DNA of 64,000 bases from Vibrio atypicus (GTDB taxonomy: Bacteria; Pseudomonadota; Gammaproteobacteria; Enterobacterales; Vibrionaceae): assembly GCF_009811315.1 (NCBI RefSeq), contig NZ_BLID01000012.1, positions 32,274 through 96,273 of the forward strand, in the 5' to 3' direction. The position numbers and the translations under genes were made by a program. This document shows positions 17,425-26,069 of this stretch, in pieces. Within the stretch, counting starts at the first letter, position 1; each line of letters begins with the position of its first letter. Below the pieces are notes generated by a model, which was not told where the DNA came from, made no database searches, and was given only the letters and a program-made list of their open reading frames with translations.

Positions 17425-17685
17425 CTATTCGTCGTATTCTAAGGTGCGGACTTCTGATTGAAGCTTATTGAGCTGCTTTCTCATCGCTCGCATCTCTTCA
17501 TGCATTGGGATAATGTGCGCGACTCGAATCCAGGCCTCAACGGTCAATCCCGTCAAGATAAATGAGCCCGCGACAATCGGTAGCCACATATCCGTGAGTA
17601 CCATGGCCAACAAGCACAAGGCTAGGCCAACAGTGAACAAATAACTCTGACTTTTTGGGGTCATCCCCATATAACGTGTAAGCAT
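17425..17685 (-). CDS. Small membrane protein with C-terminal coiled coil
   Basis: An 86-residue protein with two adjacent membrane helices (about 14-33 and 34-53), followed by a charged helix with heptad-like spacing (MRAMRKQLNKLQSEVRTLEY) in the cytoplasm or periplasm. I do not recognise a named family. A strong terminator right after the stop and a good ribosome site (AGAGGG) before the ATG support it as a real monocistronic gene. A scaffold or anchor role would suit a two-helix plus coiled-coil design, but that is inference. Confidence 0.7.
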   Translation of the reverse strand: MLTRYMGMTPKSQSYLFTVGLALCLLAMVLTDMWLPIVAGSFILTGLTVEAWIRVAHIIPMHEEMRAMRKQLNKLQSEVRTLEYDE

Positions 17686-17810
17686 CTTCTTGCCCTCTCG
17701 CTATCATCCACAAGGTTAAATTACCATGACAATGATGACACTAATATGTCAACGATCACGTCTTTCACTGAATCCAATTAAAGAGTTTAAAAGCTGAGTT
17801 TTTTCCGTAA

Positions 17811-17842
17811 AAACAAAGGCCCCAACATAGAGTTAGAGCCTT
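17811..17842 (-). terminator. Probable terminator of the family-5 binding-protein gene
   Basis: Arms AAGGC (17816-17820) and GCCTT (17838-17842) with a 17-base loop; leftward transcription then meets a T-rich stretch (TTTGTTTTT). The stem is short, so the call is moderate. Confidence 0.6.
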
Positions 17843-17864
17843 GTGTCATTTTATTTTCTAGCGT

Positions 17865-19538
17865 TTAACTGCGAGGTTTCAAGTCAAGGACGTGTAATAA
17901 ACGTTCTGGCGTTCCTTCCCAAATCATAGGGCGACCTTTCGGGTTTTCCGCATTCCACCAACCAGTGAAACGAGTCGTGTTGTACTGGTAGAAATTAGGG
18001 CCAGATAAGACAGGAACGGTGACTTGGTTCTCTGCAATCACCTTTTGGATAGAATGAGCAATCGCTCTCTGCTTTCCAACATCCGCTGTCTTGTAGAAGC
18101 TATCAAGAAGCGTATCTAATTTATCACTCTTCCAATGGTGCATAGCAAAACGCGGCATACCTTCTGAAGCTTGTAATCGAGAGTGGTAACCACTATCCCA
18201 ATATTTGTGAGGCGTTGGTCCATGGAAGTAGTTGGTATAAGCAATGTCGTAATCAGCACCTAGCATACTCTTGTTGTAGATAGAGAAATCAGGTGTACGA
18301 GCTTTGACTTTAATTCCTACATCTAGCAATTGTTCCGTCGCCAACATGACCGTGTTGTTAAAGTCTGTCCAGCCCTGTGGTGACTGAATATTCAACTCAA
18401 ACTTACCGCCGGATGGAGACTCAACAAAGCCATCATTATCTCGGTCTTTGTAGCCAGCTTTTGCCAATAGCGCTTTTGCTTGCTCTGGCGAATAGGTCAT
18501 AAATGGCTTGTATTTATCGTGTACCGCTTCATCAGACCACGCTTCAAACGCATAGCCCAATCCAGACGCGAAGTCATTCATGACAGCATTGCCATAGTTA
18601 GCGATATCAATCAGTGTCTGACGGTCAATTGCCATAGAAAATGCGCGTCGGAACTGAATGTCATTTAACACTTCATGTTTAACTTTATCTTTCGATGCAT
18701 AGTTAAACATAAAGGCTTGCGTCCCCGCTGGTGGGTACCAGTAACCATGATGGTTTGATGCTTTCATGTAAGTCTGATCAATGTCTGGGATAAATGAACC
18801 AGCCCAATCAATCCGAGAGTTCATCAACTCACCAAGCACTTGATCATTATGATTCATTTGTGGCACTCGCAAACAATCGACCTCCAGATTATCGTTATCC
18901 CAGTAGTGCGGATTACGACATTGTAAGAATAACGTCGAAGTAAACTGAGGCAGTTCAGTAAATGGTCCAGTACCAACAGGGTTAGGATTCATAAAGGCTG
19001 CGGGATCTTCAACGGACTTCCACTGATGCTCAGGCACCACAGGCACTTGAGCAATTTCGTAGCCAATATTGGTGTTTACCGTATCTAAATTGAAGCGAAC
19101 TTGGTAAGGCCCCAACTTTTCTACCGACTTAATTTTACTGCTGATGCCACGATCGTCGATGTTTGGATTATTGCTTACCAGATCAAAGGTGAATACGACA
19201 TCATCTGCATCGAACGTTTCACCATCTGACCATTTAACTCCTTCGCGTAGGTCAAACGTTATGCTGAGCAAATCATCACTCATCGTACTCCCAGTTGCGA
19301 GGCGATACTCAGGCACATTTCCTTTCAACTCATTAAAAATCACCAGAGGCTCGAACATGAAATCTCGCGCCGTATGAAGGCGAGAAACAGCATACGGGTT
19401 AAAGTTGCGAATCAATGATGGATTATGGTTTGGAATAATGGTCAGTTTAGACATGGCATCGAGATCAGACGCCAAAGTTGAGTTAGCAGAAAATACCAGT
19501 GCTGAGGTGATTAACGCAGATAGAAGATTTGTTTTCAT
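17865..19538 (-). CDS. Family-5 periplasmic binding protein, paralogue of Vibrio chitin-oligosaccharide-binding protein
   Basis: A 557-residue solute-binding protein (SBP_bac_5, DppA/OppA fold) with a signal peptide of about 23 residues. Long stretches closely resemble, from memory, the V. cholerae chitin-oligosaccharide-binding protein CBP: the WYPPAGTQAF segment, RRAFSMAIDRQT, DFASGLGYAFEAWSDE, YNTTRFTGWWN and the end PERLLHVLDLKP. CBP binds chitin oligosaccharides and controls the sensor ChiS. Here no permease, ATPase or chitinase gene adjoins, so it is an orphan that must share a transporter or act as a sensor partner. Cellobiose or peptide binding cannot be excluded. Confidence 0.85.
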   Translation of the reverse strand: MKTNLLSALITSALVFSANSTLASDLDAMSKLTIIPNHNPSLIRNFNPYAVSRLHTARDFMFEPLVIFNELKGNVPEYRLATGSTMSDDLLSITFDLREGVKWSDGETFDADDVVFTFDLVSNNPNIDDRGISSKIKSVEKLGPYQVRFNLDTVNTNIGYEIAQVPVVPEHQWKSVEDPAAFMNPNPVGTGPFTELPQFTSTLFLQCRNPHYWDNDNLEVDCLRVPQMNHNDQVLGELMNSRIDWAGSFIPDIDQTYMKASNHHGYWYPPAGTQAFMFNYASKDKVKHEVLNDIQFRRAFSMAIDRQTLIDIANYGNAVMNDFASGLGYAFEAWSDEAVHDKYKPFMTYSPEQAKALLAKAGYKDRDNDGFVESPSGGKFELNIQSPQGWTDFNNTVMLATEQLLDVGIKVKARTPDFSIYNKSMLGADYDIAYTNYFHGPTPHKYWDSGYHSRLQASEGMPRFAMHHWKSDKLDTLLDSFYKTADVGKQRAIAHSIQKVIAENQVTVPVLSGPNFYQYNTTRFTGWWNAENPKGRPMIWEGTPERLLHVLDLKPRS

Positions 19539-19777
19539 GGCAATACCTTATGAGTAGTAATGCACAAAAATTAACCGGAGTATCCTTATTCTTCAACATG
19601 GGTAAAAGTAACTAAAAAACATAAAGTTGCACAAATAATACAACTTTTCCTGTTCGATAATTAAACAACGAAATTACCATAAAAAATAATGATACTTTGC
19701 GTGTCATATCATTGATTACAGCGGTATTTGAAGAAAAGTTACCACATTTTCAACAGGCATAAATTAATGCTGAATCT

Positions 19778-19816
19778 AATAAAATGCGATCAGATTAAAA
19801 CTTCATCTGATCGCAT
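19778..19816 (-). terminator. Terminator of the manganese exporter gene
   Basis: Perfect 12-bp stem ATGCGATCAGAT (19784-19795) / ATCTGATCGCAT (19805-19816), loop of 9; leftward transcription then meets a T-rich run. It lies 20 bases past the stop codon of the exporter gene. Confidence 0.88.
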
Positions 19817-19835
19817 CGACCGTAAGATCCAGATA

Positions 19836-20393
19836 TTAAGAGAAAATGGCTGCACCAATGGCTAAACCAACAAACAGCAAAGCCGTCACTTTTCGGATCA
19901 ATGCTAATGGCAATTTGTCTGCGGACAACTTGCCAATCAGCACCACTGGCACATTGGCAAGCAACATTCCGATAGTGGTACCGAGAATGACCATAATCAG
20001 CGCTTCAGAATACTGCGCACCCAATATCGAAGTGGCAATCTGTGTCTTATCACCTATCTCCGCAATGAAAAAGGCGATGAAACTGGCAACAAATGGGCCT
20101 CGATTGGAGATTTCCTCATCTTCATCCAATTTATCTGGAATAAGAACCCAGCCAGCCATAGCAAGGAAGCTCACCACCAACACCCATTTAAGAATATCAG
20201 GTGACAGGTAATCAGCCACCACAACACCAAGCCAAGCAGCAAGTGCATGGTTTGCTATAGTGGCAAAAAAGATAGCGGCAATAATGGGTATGGGTTTACG
20301 GTAACGACTCGCCAGTAGCAAGGATAGCAATTGGGTCTTATCGCCAATTTCTGCTAAGGCTACGGTAGTAATTGAAATAGCTAAAACGCTCAC
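19836..20393 (-). CDS. mneA: Manganese exporter MneA (UPF0016/GDT1 family)
   Basis: A 185-residue inner-membrane protein with six hydrophobic helices arranged as two homologous halves, each carrying the family motif EIGDKTQ (residues 15-21 and about 112-118) whose acidic residues bind the cation. In V. cholerae this family member, MneA, exports manganese. The start is GTG at 20393; ATG-TCG-TGA lies just upstream in another frame. A long leader with a yybP-ykoY manganese riboswitch precedes it, which agrees with substrate-induced expression. Divergent from glyQS. Confidence 0.9.
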   Translation of the reverse strand: MSVLAISITTVALAEIGDKTQLLSLLLASRYRKPIPIIAAIFFATIANHALAAWLGVVVADYLSPDILKWVLVVSFLAMAGWVLIPDKLDEDEEISNRGPFVASFIAFFIAEIGDKTQIATSILGAQYSEALIMVILGTTIGMLLANVPVVLIGKLSADKLPLALIRKVTALLFVGLAIGAAIFS

Positions 20394-20397
20394 GACA

Positions 20398-20610
20398 TGC
20401 TCATTGGGGCAGGGATTATAATTTTAACCATAGACAAACCTCATGCCCCACCCCGGTTCATGATGTTTATCTAAGGTCTTGCTAAGCTCATGTGCATGAG
20501 CCTCGAACGCCATGGTGATTGTGCACCAATTATGTTGACGAACGAACCGAGTAGAGACGACATCTACCAAGTAAGCTACTCCCCAAAGATGGCTGCATTT
20601 TAGCCATCTA
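20398..20610 (-). promoter_or_regulatory. yybP-ykoY manganese riboswitch
   Basis: In the mneA leader the minus strand contains the family hallmark TTTGGGGAGTAGC (complement of 20575-20587), the internal GTCAACATA and GCAAGACC segments also found in the E. coli mntP riboswitch, and a closing GC-rich GGGGTGGGGCATGAGG segment just before the weak GTG start. A preceding small hairpin (GATGGCT/AGCCATC) lies near 20589-20609. The aptamer senses Mn2+ and would switch on the downstream exporter. Boundaries are approximate. Confidence 0.82.
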
Positions 20611-20818
20611 AACCAGACATCTCAAGCAATTAACCCATCAAAAACTCCCTTTTAGGAAAATTTGAACCGATACGCCATTAAAAATCCACTAAAGGAGAAT
20701 TTTGCTTAGGAATTAATCACGATTAGCGCTACTCCCATGCCAAATATCTGGGTATACTTGATTGTTATTTTTCTCTGTTTTAGACAGACCTTTTACTCAA
20801 AGAATCGCGCGAATTACT

Positions 20819-21739
20819 ATGCAAAAATACGATATCAAAACCTTCCAGGGAATGATCCTCGCGCTGCAGGATTACTGGGCACAAAACGGTTGTACTATTG
20901 TTCAACCTCTAGATATGGAAGTAGGTGCAGGCACCTCTCACCCAATGACATGTCTACGTGCACTTGGCCCAGAGCCAATGTCGACAGCTTACGTTCAACC
21001 TTCACGTCGTCCTACCGATGGCCGTTACGGTGAAAACCCGAACCGTCTGCAGCACTATTATCAATTCCAAGTAGCCCTAAAACCTTCTCCAGATAACATT
21101 CAGGAGTTGTACCTAGGCTCGCTTGAAGTTCTTGGTATTGACCCGCTAGTTCACGATATTCGTTTCGTAGAAGACAACTGGGAAAACCCAACGCTAGGCG
21201 CATGGGGTCTTGGTTGGGAAGTATGGCTAAACGGTATGGAAGTGACTCAGTTCACTTACTTCCAGCAAGTGGGTGGCCTTGAGTGTAAACCTGTAACGGG
21301 TGAGATCACTTACGGTATTGAGCGTCTAGCAATGTACATTCAAGAAGTAGATTCAGTTTACGATCTTGTATGGAACGTAGCACCAGACGGCAGCAACGTG
21401 ACTTACGGTGATATCTTCCACCAAAACGAAGTTGAGCAATCAACTTACAACTTCGAGCACGCCGACGTAGATTTCCTATTCACGTTCTTCGACCAGTGCG
21501 AGAAAGAGTGTAAAGAGCTACTTGAGCTTGAGAAGCCTCTACCACTTCCAGCTTACGAGCGAATTCTAAAAGCGGGTCACGCATTTAACATCCTTGATGC
21601 GCGTAAAGCTATCTCTGTAACAGAGCGTCAACGTTACATCCTTCGTATCCGCAACCTGACTAAATCAGTTGCTGAAGCATACTACGCATCACGTGAAGCA
21701 CTTGGCTTCCCAATGTGTAAGAACAACGAGGAAAAGTAA
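20819..21739 (+). CDS. glyQ: Glycyl-tRNA synthetase alpha subunit
   Basis: Catalytic subunit of the bacterial alpha2-beta2 glycyl-tRNA synthetase, 306 residues. It opens MQKYDIKTFQGMILALQDYW, has the class II motifs (PTDGRYGENPNRLQHYYQ near 62-79, GIERLAMYIQ near 165) and ends near NNEEK. The open frame begins at 20762, but the ATG at 20819 gives the universal family start. Leu codons are often CTA, suggesting strong expression. glyS follows after 2 bases. Confidence 0.96.
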   Translation: MQKYDIKTFQGMILALQDYWAQNGCTIVQPLDMEVGAGTSHPMTCLRALGPEPMSTAYVQPSRRPTDGRYGENPNRLQHYYQFQVALKPSPDNIQELYLGSLEVLGIDPLVHDIRFVEDNWENPTLGAWGLGWEVWLNGMEVTQFTYFQQVGGLECKPVTGEITYGIERLAMYIQEVDSVYDLVWNVAPDGSNVTYGDIFHQNEVEQSTYNFEHADVDFLFTFFDQCEKECKELLELEKPLPLPAYERILKAGHAFNILDARKAISVTERQRYILRIRNLTKSVAEAYYASREALGFPMCKNNEEK

Positions 21740-21741
21740 TC

Positions 21742-23808
21742 ATGGCTAAAGAATTTCTAATTGAACTGGGTACTGAAGAGCTACCACCAACGCAACTTCG
21801 CACTCTAGCGGAAGCGTTCGCAGCAAACTTCGAAGCTGAGCTAAAAGGCGCAGACCTAGCACACGAAGGTGTGAAATGGTACGCAGCTCCTCGTCGTCTA
21901 GCACTTAAGGTTTCAGCTCTAGCTGAAGGCCAAGCTGACAAAGTGGTTGAGAAGCGTGGTCCTGCAGTTTCTGTGGCATTCGATGCTGACGGTAACGCAA
22001 CCAAAGCGGCTCAAGGCTGGGCGCGTGGTAACGGCATCACAGTTGAGCAAGCTGACCGTCTAATAACAGACAAAGGCGAATGGCTTCTGTTTAAACAAGA
22101 AGTAAAAGGCCAAGCAACGTCTGAAATCGTTGTTGAACTGGCAGCAAAAGCACTGGGTAACCTACCTATCGCTAAGCCAATGCGCTGGGGTAACAAGACC
22201 ACTCAGTTTATCCGCCCAGTAAAAACGCTAACTATGCTAATGGGCTCTGACCTTATCGAAGGTGAGATCTTAGGCGTAGCATCAGACCGCACTATCCGTG
22301 GTCACCGCTTCATGGGTGAGCAAGAGTTCACTATCGAATCTGCAGAGCAATACCCAGCGATCATAGAAGAGCGCGGTAAAGTAATGGCTGATTACGAAGC
22401 GCGTAAAGCAATCATCCTAGCTGATTCGCAAAAAGCAGCAGCAGCGGTTGGCGGTAAAGCTGACCTAGAAGATGACCTTGTTGAAGAAGTAACATCTCTG
22501 GTTGAATGGCCAGTAGTACTAACAGCGAAATTTGAAGAAGAGTTCCTAAAAGTTCCTTCTGAAGCTTTGGTTTACACCATGAAGGGTGACCAAAAATACT
22601 TCCCTGTTTACGATGAAAACAAGAAGCTACTTCCTAACTTTATCTTCGTATCGAACATCGAGTCTAAAGAGCCTCGCCACGTTATCGAAGGTAACGAGAA
22701 AGTTGTACGCCCACGTCTTGCTGATGCTGAATTCTTCTTCAACACAGACCGTAAGCGTCCTCTGATCGATCGTCTTCCAGAACTAGACCAAGCTATCTTC
22801 CAGAAGCAGCTTGGTACTATCAAAGACAAGACAGACCGCATCACAGAACTTGCTGGCTACATCGCTAAGCAAATCGATGCTGACGTTGAGAAGTCTAAGC
22901 GCGCAGGCCTACTGGCTAAATGTGACCTAATGACCTCTATGGTATTCGAATTCACGGATACTCAAGGTGTAATGGGCATGCACTACGCGACTCACGATGG
23001 TGAAGACGAACAAGTTGCACTGGCACTTTACGAACAGTACATGCCTCGTTTTGCTGGTGACGAGCTACCAAGCACAGGTATCTCATCTGCTGTAGCAATG
23101 GCTGACAAGCTAGATACTATCGTTGGTATCTTCGGCATTGGCCAAGCACCTAAGGGCTCTGACCCATTTGCACTTCGTCGTGCGTCTCTAGGTGTACTAC
23201 GTATTATCGTAGAAAACGGCTACAACCTAGACCTAACTGATCTAATCGCAAAAGCGAAAGAGCTACTAGGCGACAAGCTAACCAACGACAACGTAGAAGC
23301 TGACGTTATCGACTTCATGCTAGGTCGTTTCCGCGCATGGTACCAAGATGCTGGCTTCAGCGTGGATATCATCCAAGCAGTACTGGCTAACCGTCCTACT
23401 AAACCAGCAGATTTCGATCAGCGCGTGAAAGCGGTATCTCACTTCCGTGAGCTAGAAGCGGCAGAAGCACTAGCAGCAGCGAACAAACGTGTAGGTAACA
23501 TCCTAGCGAAATTCGATGGAGAGCTAGCTGCTGAGATTGACCTAGCACTTCTACAAGAAGACGCAGAGAAAGCACTAGCAGAAAGCGTTGAAGTGATGAC
23601 AGAAGCGCTAGAGCCAGCATTCGCTACAGGTAACTACCAAGAAGCACTAAGCAAGCTAGCAGGTCTACGTGAGCCTGTTGATGCGTTCTTCGATAACGTA
23701 ATGGTAATGGCAGACGACGAAGCTCTGAAGAAGAACCGTCTAACGCTACTTAACAACCTACGTAACCTGTTCCTACAGATTGCGGATATTTCTCTTCTAC
23801 AGAAATAA
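21742..23808 (+). CDS. glyS: Glycyl-tRNA synthetase beta subunit
   Basis: A 688-residue beta subunit that binds tRNA(Gly) and completes the heterotetramer with GlyQ. The N-terminal start MAKEFLIELGTEELPPTQL and the HD-like and anticodon-binding regions (from about residue 330 and 585) are as in E. coli (689 residues). Codon usage is very strongly biased, with CTA as the main leucine codon. Translationally close to glyQ (2-base gap) and ended by tandem stem-loops. Confidence 0.96.
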   Translation: MAKEFLIELGTEELPPTQLRTLAEAFAANFEAELKGADLAHEGVKWYAAPRRLALKVSALAEGQADKVVEKRGPAVSVAFDADGNATKAAQGWARGNGITVEQADRLITDKGEWLLFKQEVKGQATSEIVVELAAKALGNLPIAKPMRWGNKTTQFIRPVKTLTMLMGSDLIEGEILGVASDRTIRGHRFMGEQEFTIESAEQYPAIIEERGKVMADYEARKAIILADSQKAAAAVGGKADLEDDLVEEVTSLVEWPVVLTAKFEEEFLKVPSEALVYTMKGDQKYFPVYDENKKLLPNFIFVSNIESKEPRHVIEGNEKVVRPRLADAEFFFNTDRKRPLIDRLPELDQAIFQKQLGTIKDKTDRITELAGYIAKQIDADVEKSKRAGLLAKCDLMTSMVFEFTDTQGVMGMHYATHDGEDEQVALALYEQYMPRFAGDELPSTGISSAVAMADKLDTIVGIFGIGQAPKGSDPFALRRASLGVLRIIVENGYNLDLTDLIAKAKELLGDKLTNDNVEADVIDFMLGRFRAWYQDAGFSVDIIQAVLANRPTKPADFDQRVKAVSHFRELEAAEALAAANKRVGNILAKFDGELAAEIDLALLQEDAEKALAESVEVMTEALEPAFATGNYQEALSKLAGLREPVDAFFDNVMVMADDEALKKNRLTLLNNLRNLFLQIADISLLQK

Positions 23809-23820
23809 ATCTCAGCACAA

Positions 23821-23878
23821 ATAAAGCCTTATGCTTTATAAGTCTACTCAAGCCCAACTCCTCGGAGTTGGGTTTTTC
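23821..23878 (+). terminator. Tandem stem-loops ending glyQS
   Basis: First hairpin ATAAAGC / GCTTTAT (23821-23839), then CCCAACTC ctcg GAGTTGGG (23853-23872) followed by TTTTT. The second is a canonical intrinsic terminator. Confidence 0.9.
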
Positions 23879-24013
23879 TTTATCAATGCCCCAATTTAGT
23901 GCTTTTCGTCTTATTATCATTAAGGTATGTTCAAGGATTACTCTATTGGTCAGCCACGCACTGATCTCTGATAACAATAAGCAATGACAATAATGAATTA
24001 GGTAAAATCAGTA

Positions 24014-25264
24014 ATGCAATTCTCTAAGTTTGGTGAAAAATTCAATCAGTACTCCGGTATCACACAATTAATGGATGATTTAAATGATGGCCTCCGCACC
24101 CCTGGTGCCATCATGCTCGGTGGTGGTAATCCAGCCGCGATTCCAGCTATGCTCGATTACTTTCGTCAAACTAGTGAAGAGATGCTCGCCAATGGAGAAC
24201 TCGTGGCCGCCATGGCGAACTACGATGGTCCTCAAGGCAAAAATACATTCGTAAAAGCACTCGCTCAACTACTGAAAGAGACCTATGGCTGGAACATCAG
24301 CGAAAAAAATATTAGCTTAACCAACGGCAGCCAAAGTGGTTTCTTTTACCTATTTAATTTATTAGCAGGTAAGCAGCCTGATGGTTCACACAAAAAGATT
24401 CTACTGCCTCTAGCACCTGAATATATTGGCTACGGTGATGCGGGTATCGATGAGGATATCTTCGTTTCTTATCACCCTGAAATCGAAATGCTCGACAACG
24501 GCTTGTTTAAATACCATGTCGATTTTGAGCAACTAAAAGTGGATGACTCTGTCGCTGCAATCTGTGCTTCACGCCCGACTAACCCAACTGGCAACGTTTT
24601 AACTGATGAAGAAATTCAAAAGCTCGATAAATTAGCGCGTGAAAACAACATTCCGCTGATCATCGATAATGCCTATGGCTTACCTTTCCCAAATATTATT
24701 TTTGAAGACGTACAGCCATTCTGGAATGAAAACACCATTCTATGTATGAGCTTGTCCAAGTTAGGCTTACCAGGCGTACGCTGCGGTATTGTGATTGCGA
24801 GTGAAGAGATCACCCAGGCGATGACCAATATGAATGGCATTATCAGTTTAGCTCCGGGAAGCTTAGGGCCTGCGATTGCCAATCGTATGATTGAGAAAGG
24901 CGATCTGCTAAAACTAAGTTCAAATGTCATCAAACCTTTCTATCAGCAAAAATCTCAGAGAGCGGTAGAGTTACTGCAAAATGAGATTACCGATCCTCGC
25001 TTTCGTATCCATAAGCCGGAAGGTGCCATCTTCTTATGGCTATGGTTTGACGAACTGCCAATCACAACCATGGAGCTGTATAAGCGCCTTAAAGCTCGTG
25101 GCGTGTTGATTGTACCAGGCGAATACTTCTTTATTGGCCAAGAAGATGACTGGGACCATGCTCATCAGTGTCTGCGTATGAACTATGTTCAAGAGGATGA
25201 GATGATGCAGAAAGGCATTAAGATCATTGCTGAGGAAGTTGAGAAGGCATACCAACAAGGTTAA
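24014..25264 (+). CDS. avtA: Valine-pyruvate aminotransferase
   Basis: PLP fold-type I transaminase, 416 residues, which converts valine and pyruvate to 2-oxoisovalerate and alanine and gives a second route to alanine and valine. Visible are the AvtA-type start MQFSKFGEKFNQYSGITQLM, the glycine-rich LGGGNPAAIP, the substrate loop SRPTNPTGN (near 187) and the PLP lysine in MSLSKLGLPGVRCG (near 245). Monocistronic, convergent with ibpA and sharing a bidirectional terminator. Confidence 0.92.
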   Translation: MQFSKFGEKFNQYSGITQLMDDLNDGLRTPGAIMLGGGNPAAIPAMLDYFRQTSEEMLANGELVAAMANYDGPQGKNTFVKALAQLLKETYGWNISEKNISLTNGSQSGFFYLFNLLAGKQPDGSHKKILLPLAPEYIGYGDAGIDEDIFVSYHPEIEMLDNGLFKYHVDFEQLKVDDSVAAICASRPTNPTGNVLTDEEIQKLDKLARENNIPLIIDNAYGLPFPNIIFEDVQPFWNENTILCMSLSKLGLPGVRCGIVIASEEITQAMTNMNGIISLAPGSLGPAIANRMIEKGDLLKLSSNVIKPFYQQKSQRAVELLQNEITDPRFRIHKPEGAIFLWLWFDELPITTMELYKRLKARGVLIVPGEYFFIGQEDDWDHAHQCLRMNYVQEDEMMQKGIKIIAEEVEKAYQQG

Positions 25265-25285
25265 TACCAAGTTATGACCTGAATT

Positions 25286-25370
25286 GCGATTGCTTTCCAA
25301 GTCGCTAGAGCAAGATTCGCTACTAGGGATAAGCTCTAGCGCAATGTCTGCGCATACTTACCACAATCGC
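25286..25370. repeat. Nested inverted repeats downstream of avtA
   Basis: Outer arms GCGATTG (25286-25292) and CAATCGC (25364-25370) enclose perfect inner arms CGCTAGAGC (25303-25311) and GCTCTAGCG (25333-25341). The structure is non-coding, lies between avtA and its terminator, and has no T-tract. It could be an interspersed repeat unit or a structured 3' untranslated region. Confidence 0.5.
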
Positions 25371-25398
25371 TACACATCCTACAAAGCTAGATACAAAA

Positions 25399-25434
25399 AA
25401 AGAGCACCGCCTTTTCAAGGTAAGGGTGCTCTTT
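25399..25434. terminator. Bidirectional terminator between avtA and ibpA
   Basis: Perfect arms AAAGAGCACC (25399-25408) and GGTGCTCTTT (25425-25434), with CCTT/AAGG nested in the loop. A-run on the left and T-rich right side allow both convergent genes to end here. Confidence 0.85.
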
Positions 25435-25479
25435 CACTCTTCTTCCCGACTATACTCAGCTAGTTAAAGCTGATGACAA

Positions 25480-25914
25480 TTAGCCTTCGATTAGGTTATT
25501 GCCATTAATCGCAATCTTACGTGGCTGCATCGCTTCTGGAATTTCACGCTCTAGGTCAATGTGTAATAGACCGTTTTCCATACTTGCACCCACTACTTTT
25601 ACGTAGTCTGCTAGCTGGAATTTACGTTCGAAATCGCGCTCTGCGATACCTTGGTATACGTAGGTTTTTTCAGCTTCTGTTTTACGCTCACCCTTTACGA
25701 TCAGCATATTTTCTTTTTGAGTCAGATCGAGTTGGCCTTCAGCAAAGCCAGCAACTGCCATCGTAATACGGTAGTTGTTCTCATCTTTTTGCTCGATGTT
25801 ATACGGAGGGTAACCGCCAGAAGTGTTCTTCGAGGTGTTTGCTTCCATCATGTTGAATAGACGATCGAAGCCAATTGCGTTGCGGTAAAGTGGAGTGAAA
25901 TCTACAGTTCTCAT
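25480..25914 (-). CDS. ibpA: Small heat-shock protein IbpA (Hsp20 family)
   Basis: A 144-residue alpha-crystallin-type chaperone that binds unfolding proteins and holds them for DnaK/ClpB. The crystallin domain runs from about residue 35 to 125 (GYPPYNIEQKDENNYRITMA, VKGERK, ENGLLHIDLEREIPE), and a short tail contains PRKIAI, an I-x-I-type oligomerisation motif. Only one ibp gene occurs here (E. coli has ibpA and ibpB). Upstream lie a possible sigma-32 promoter and a ROSE-like hairpin, fitting heat induction at both transcription and translation. Confidence 0.93.
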   Translation of the reverse strand: MRTVDFTPLYRNAIGFDRLFNMMEANTSKNTSGGYPPYNIEQKDENNYRITMAVAGFAEGQLDLTQKENMLIVKGERKTEAEKTYVYQGIAERDFERKFQLADYVKVVGASMENGLLHIDLEREIPEAMQPRKIAINGNNLIEG

Positions 25915-25919
25915 AATGC

Positions 25920-25940
25920 TATCCTTTTAGTAAGCAATAG
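25920..25940 (-). promoter_or_regulatory. ROSE-type RNA thermometer hairpin at ibpA ribosome site
   Basis: In the minus-strand leader, TTGCT (complement of 25933-25937) lies opposite the ribosome site AGGA (complement of 25922-25925), across a short A/T-rich loop, 7 bases before the ibpA ATG. UUGCU facing AGGA is the hallmark of ROSE thermometers in ibpA leaders. Pairing was judged by eye only. Confidence 0.6.
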
Positions 25941-26033
25941 TCTTAGTCGTGAGTTTGCACGGATCGATCTTATATTCGAACGTGAACGACTAAGGGACTC
26001 ATTTGCTACTCCTCTGGCTGCCTCTGTTAGGCT

Positions 26034-26063
26034 ATATGCGCGGGGACATAGAAACGAATCAAG
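26034..26063 (-). promoter_or_regulatory. Possible sigma-32 promoter of ibpA
   Basis: On the minus strand CTTGATT (complement of 26057-26063) precedes CCCCGCGCATAT (complement of 26034-26045) by 11 bases, resembling the heat-shock consensus CTTGAAA / CCCCATnT. This places the start about 115 bases before ibpA, leaving room for the RNA thermometer. The -10 match is partial. Confidence 0.45.
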
Positions 26064-26069
26064 TTCAAT

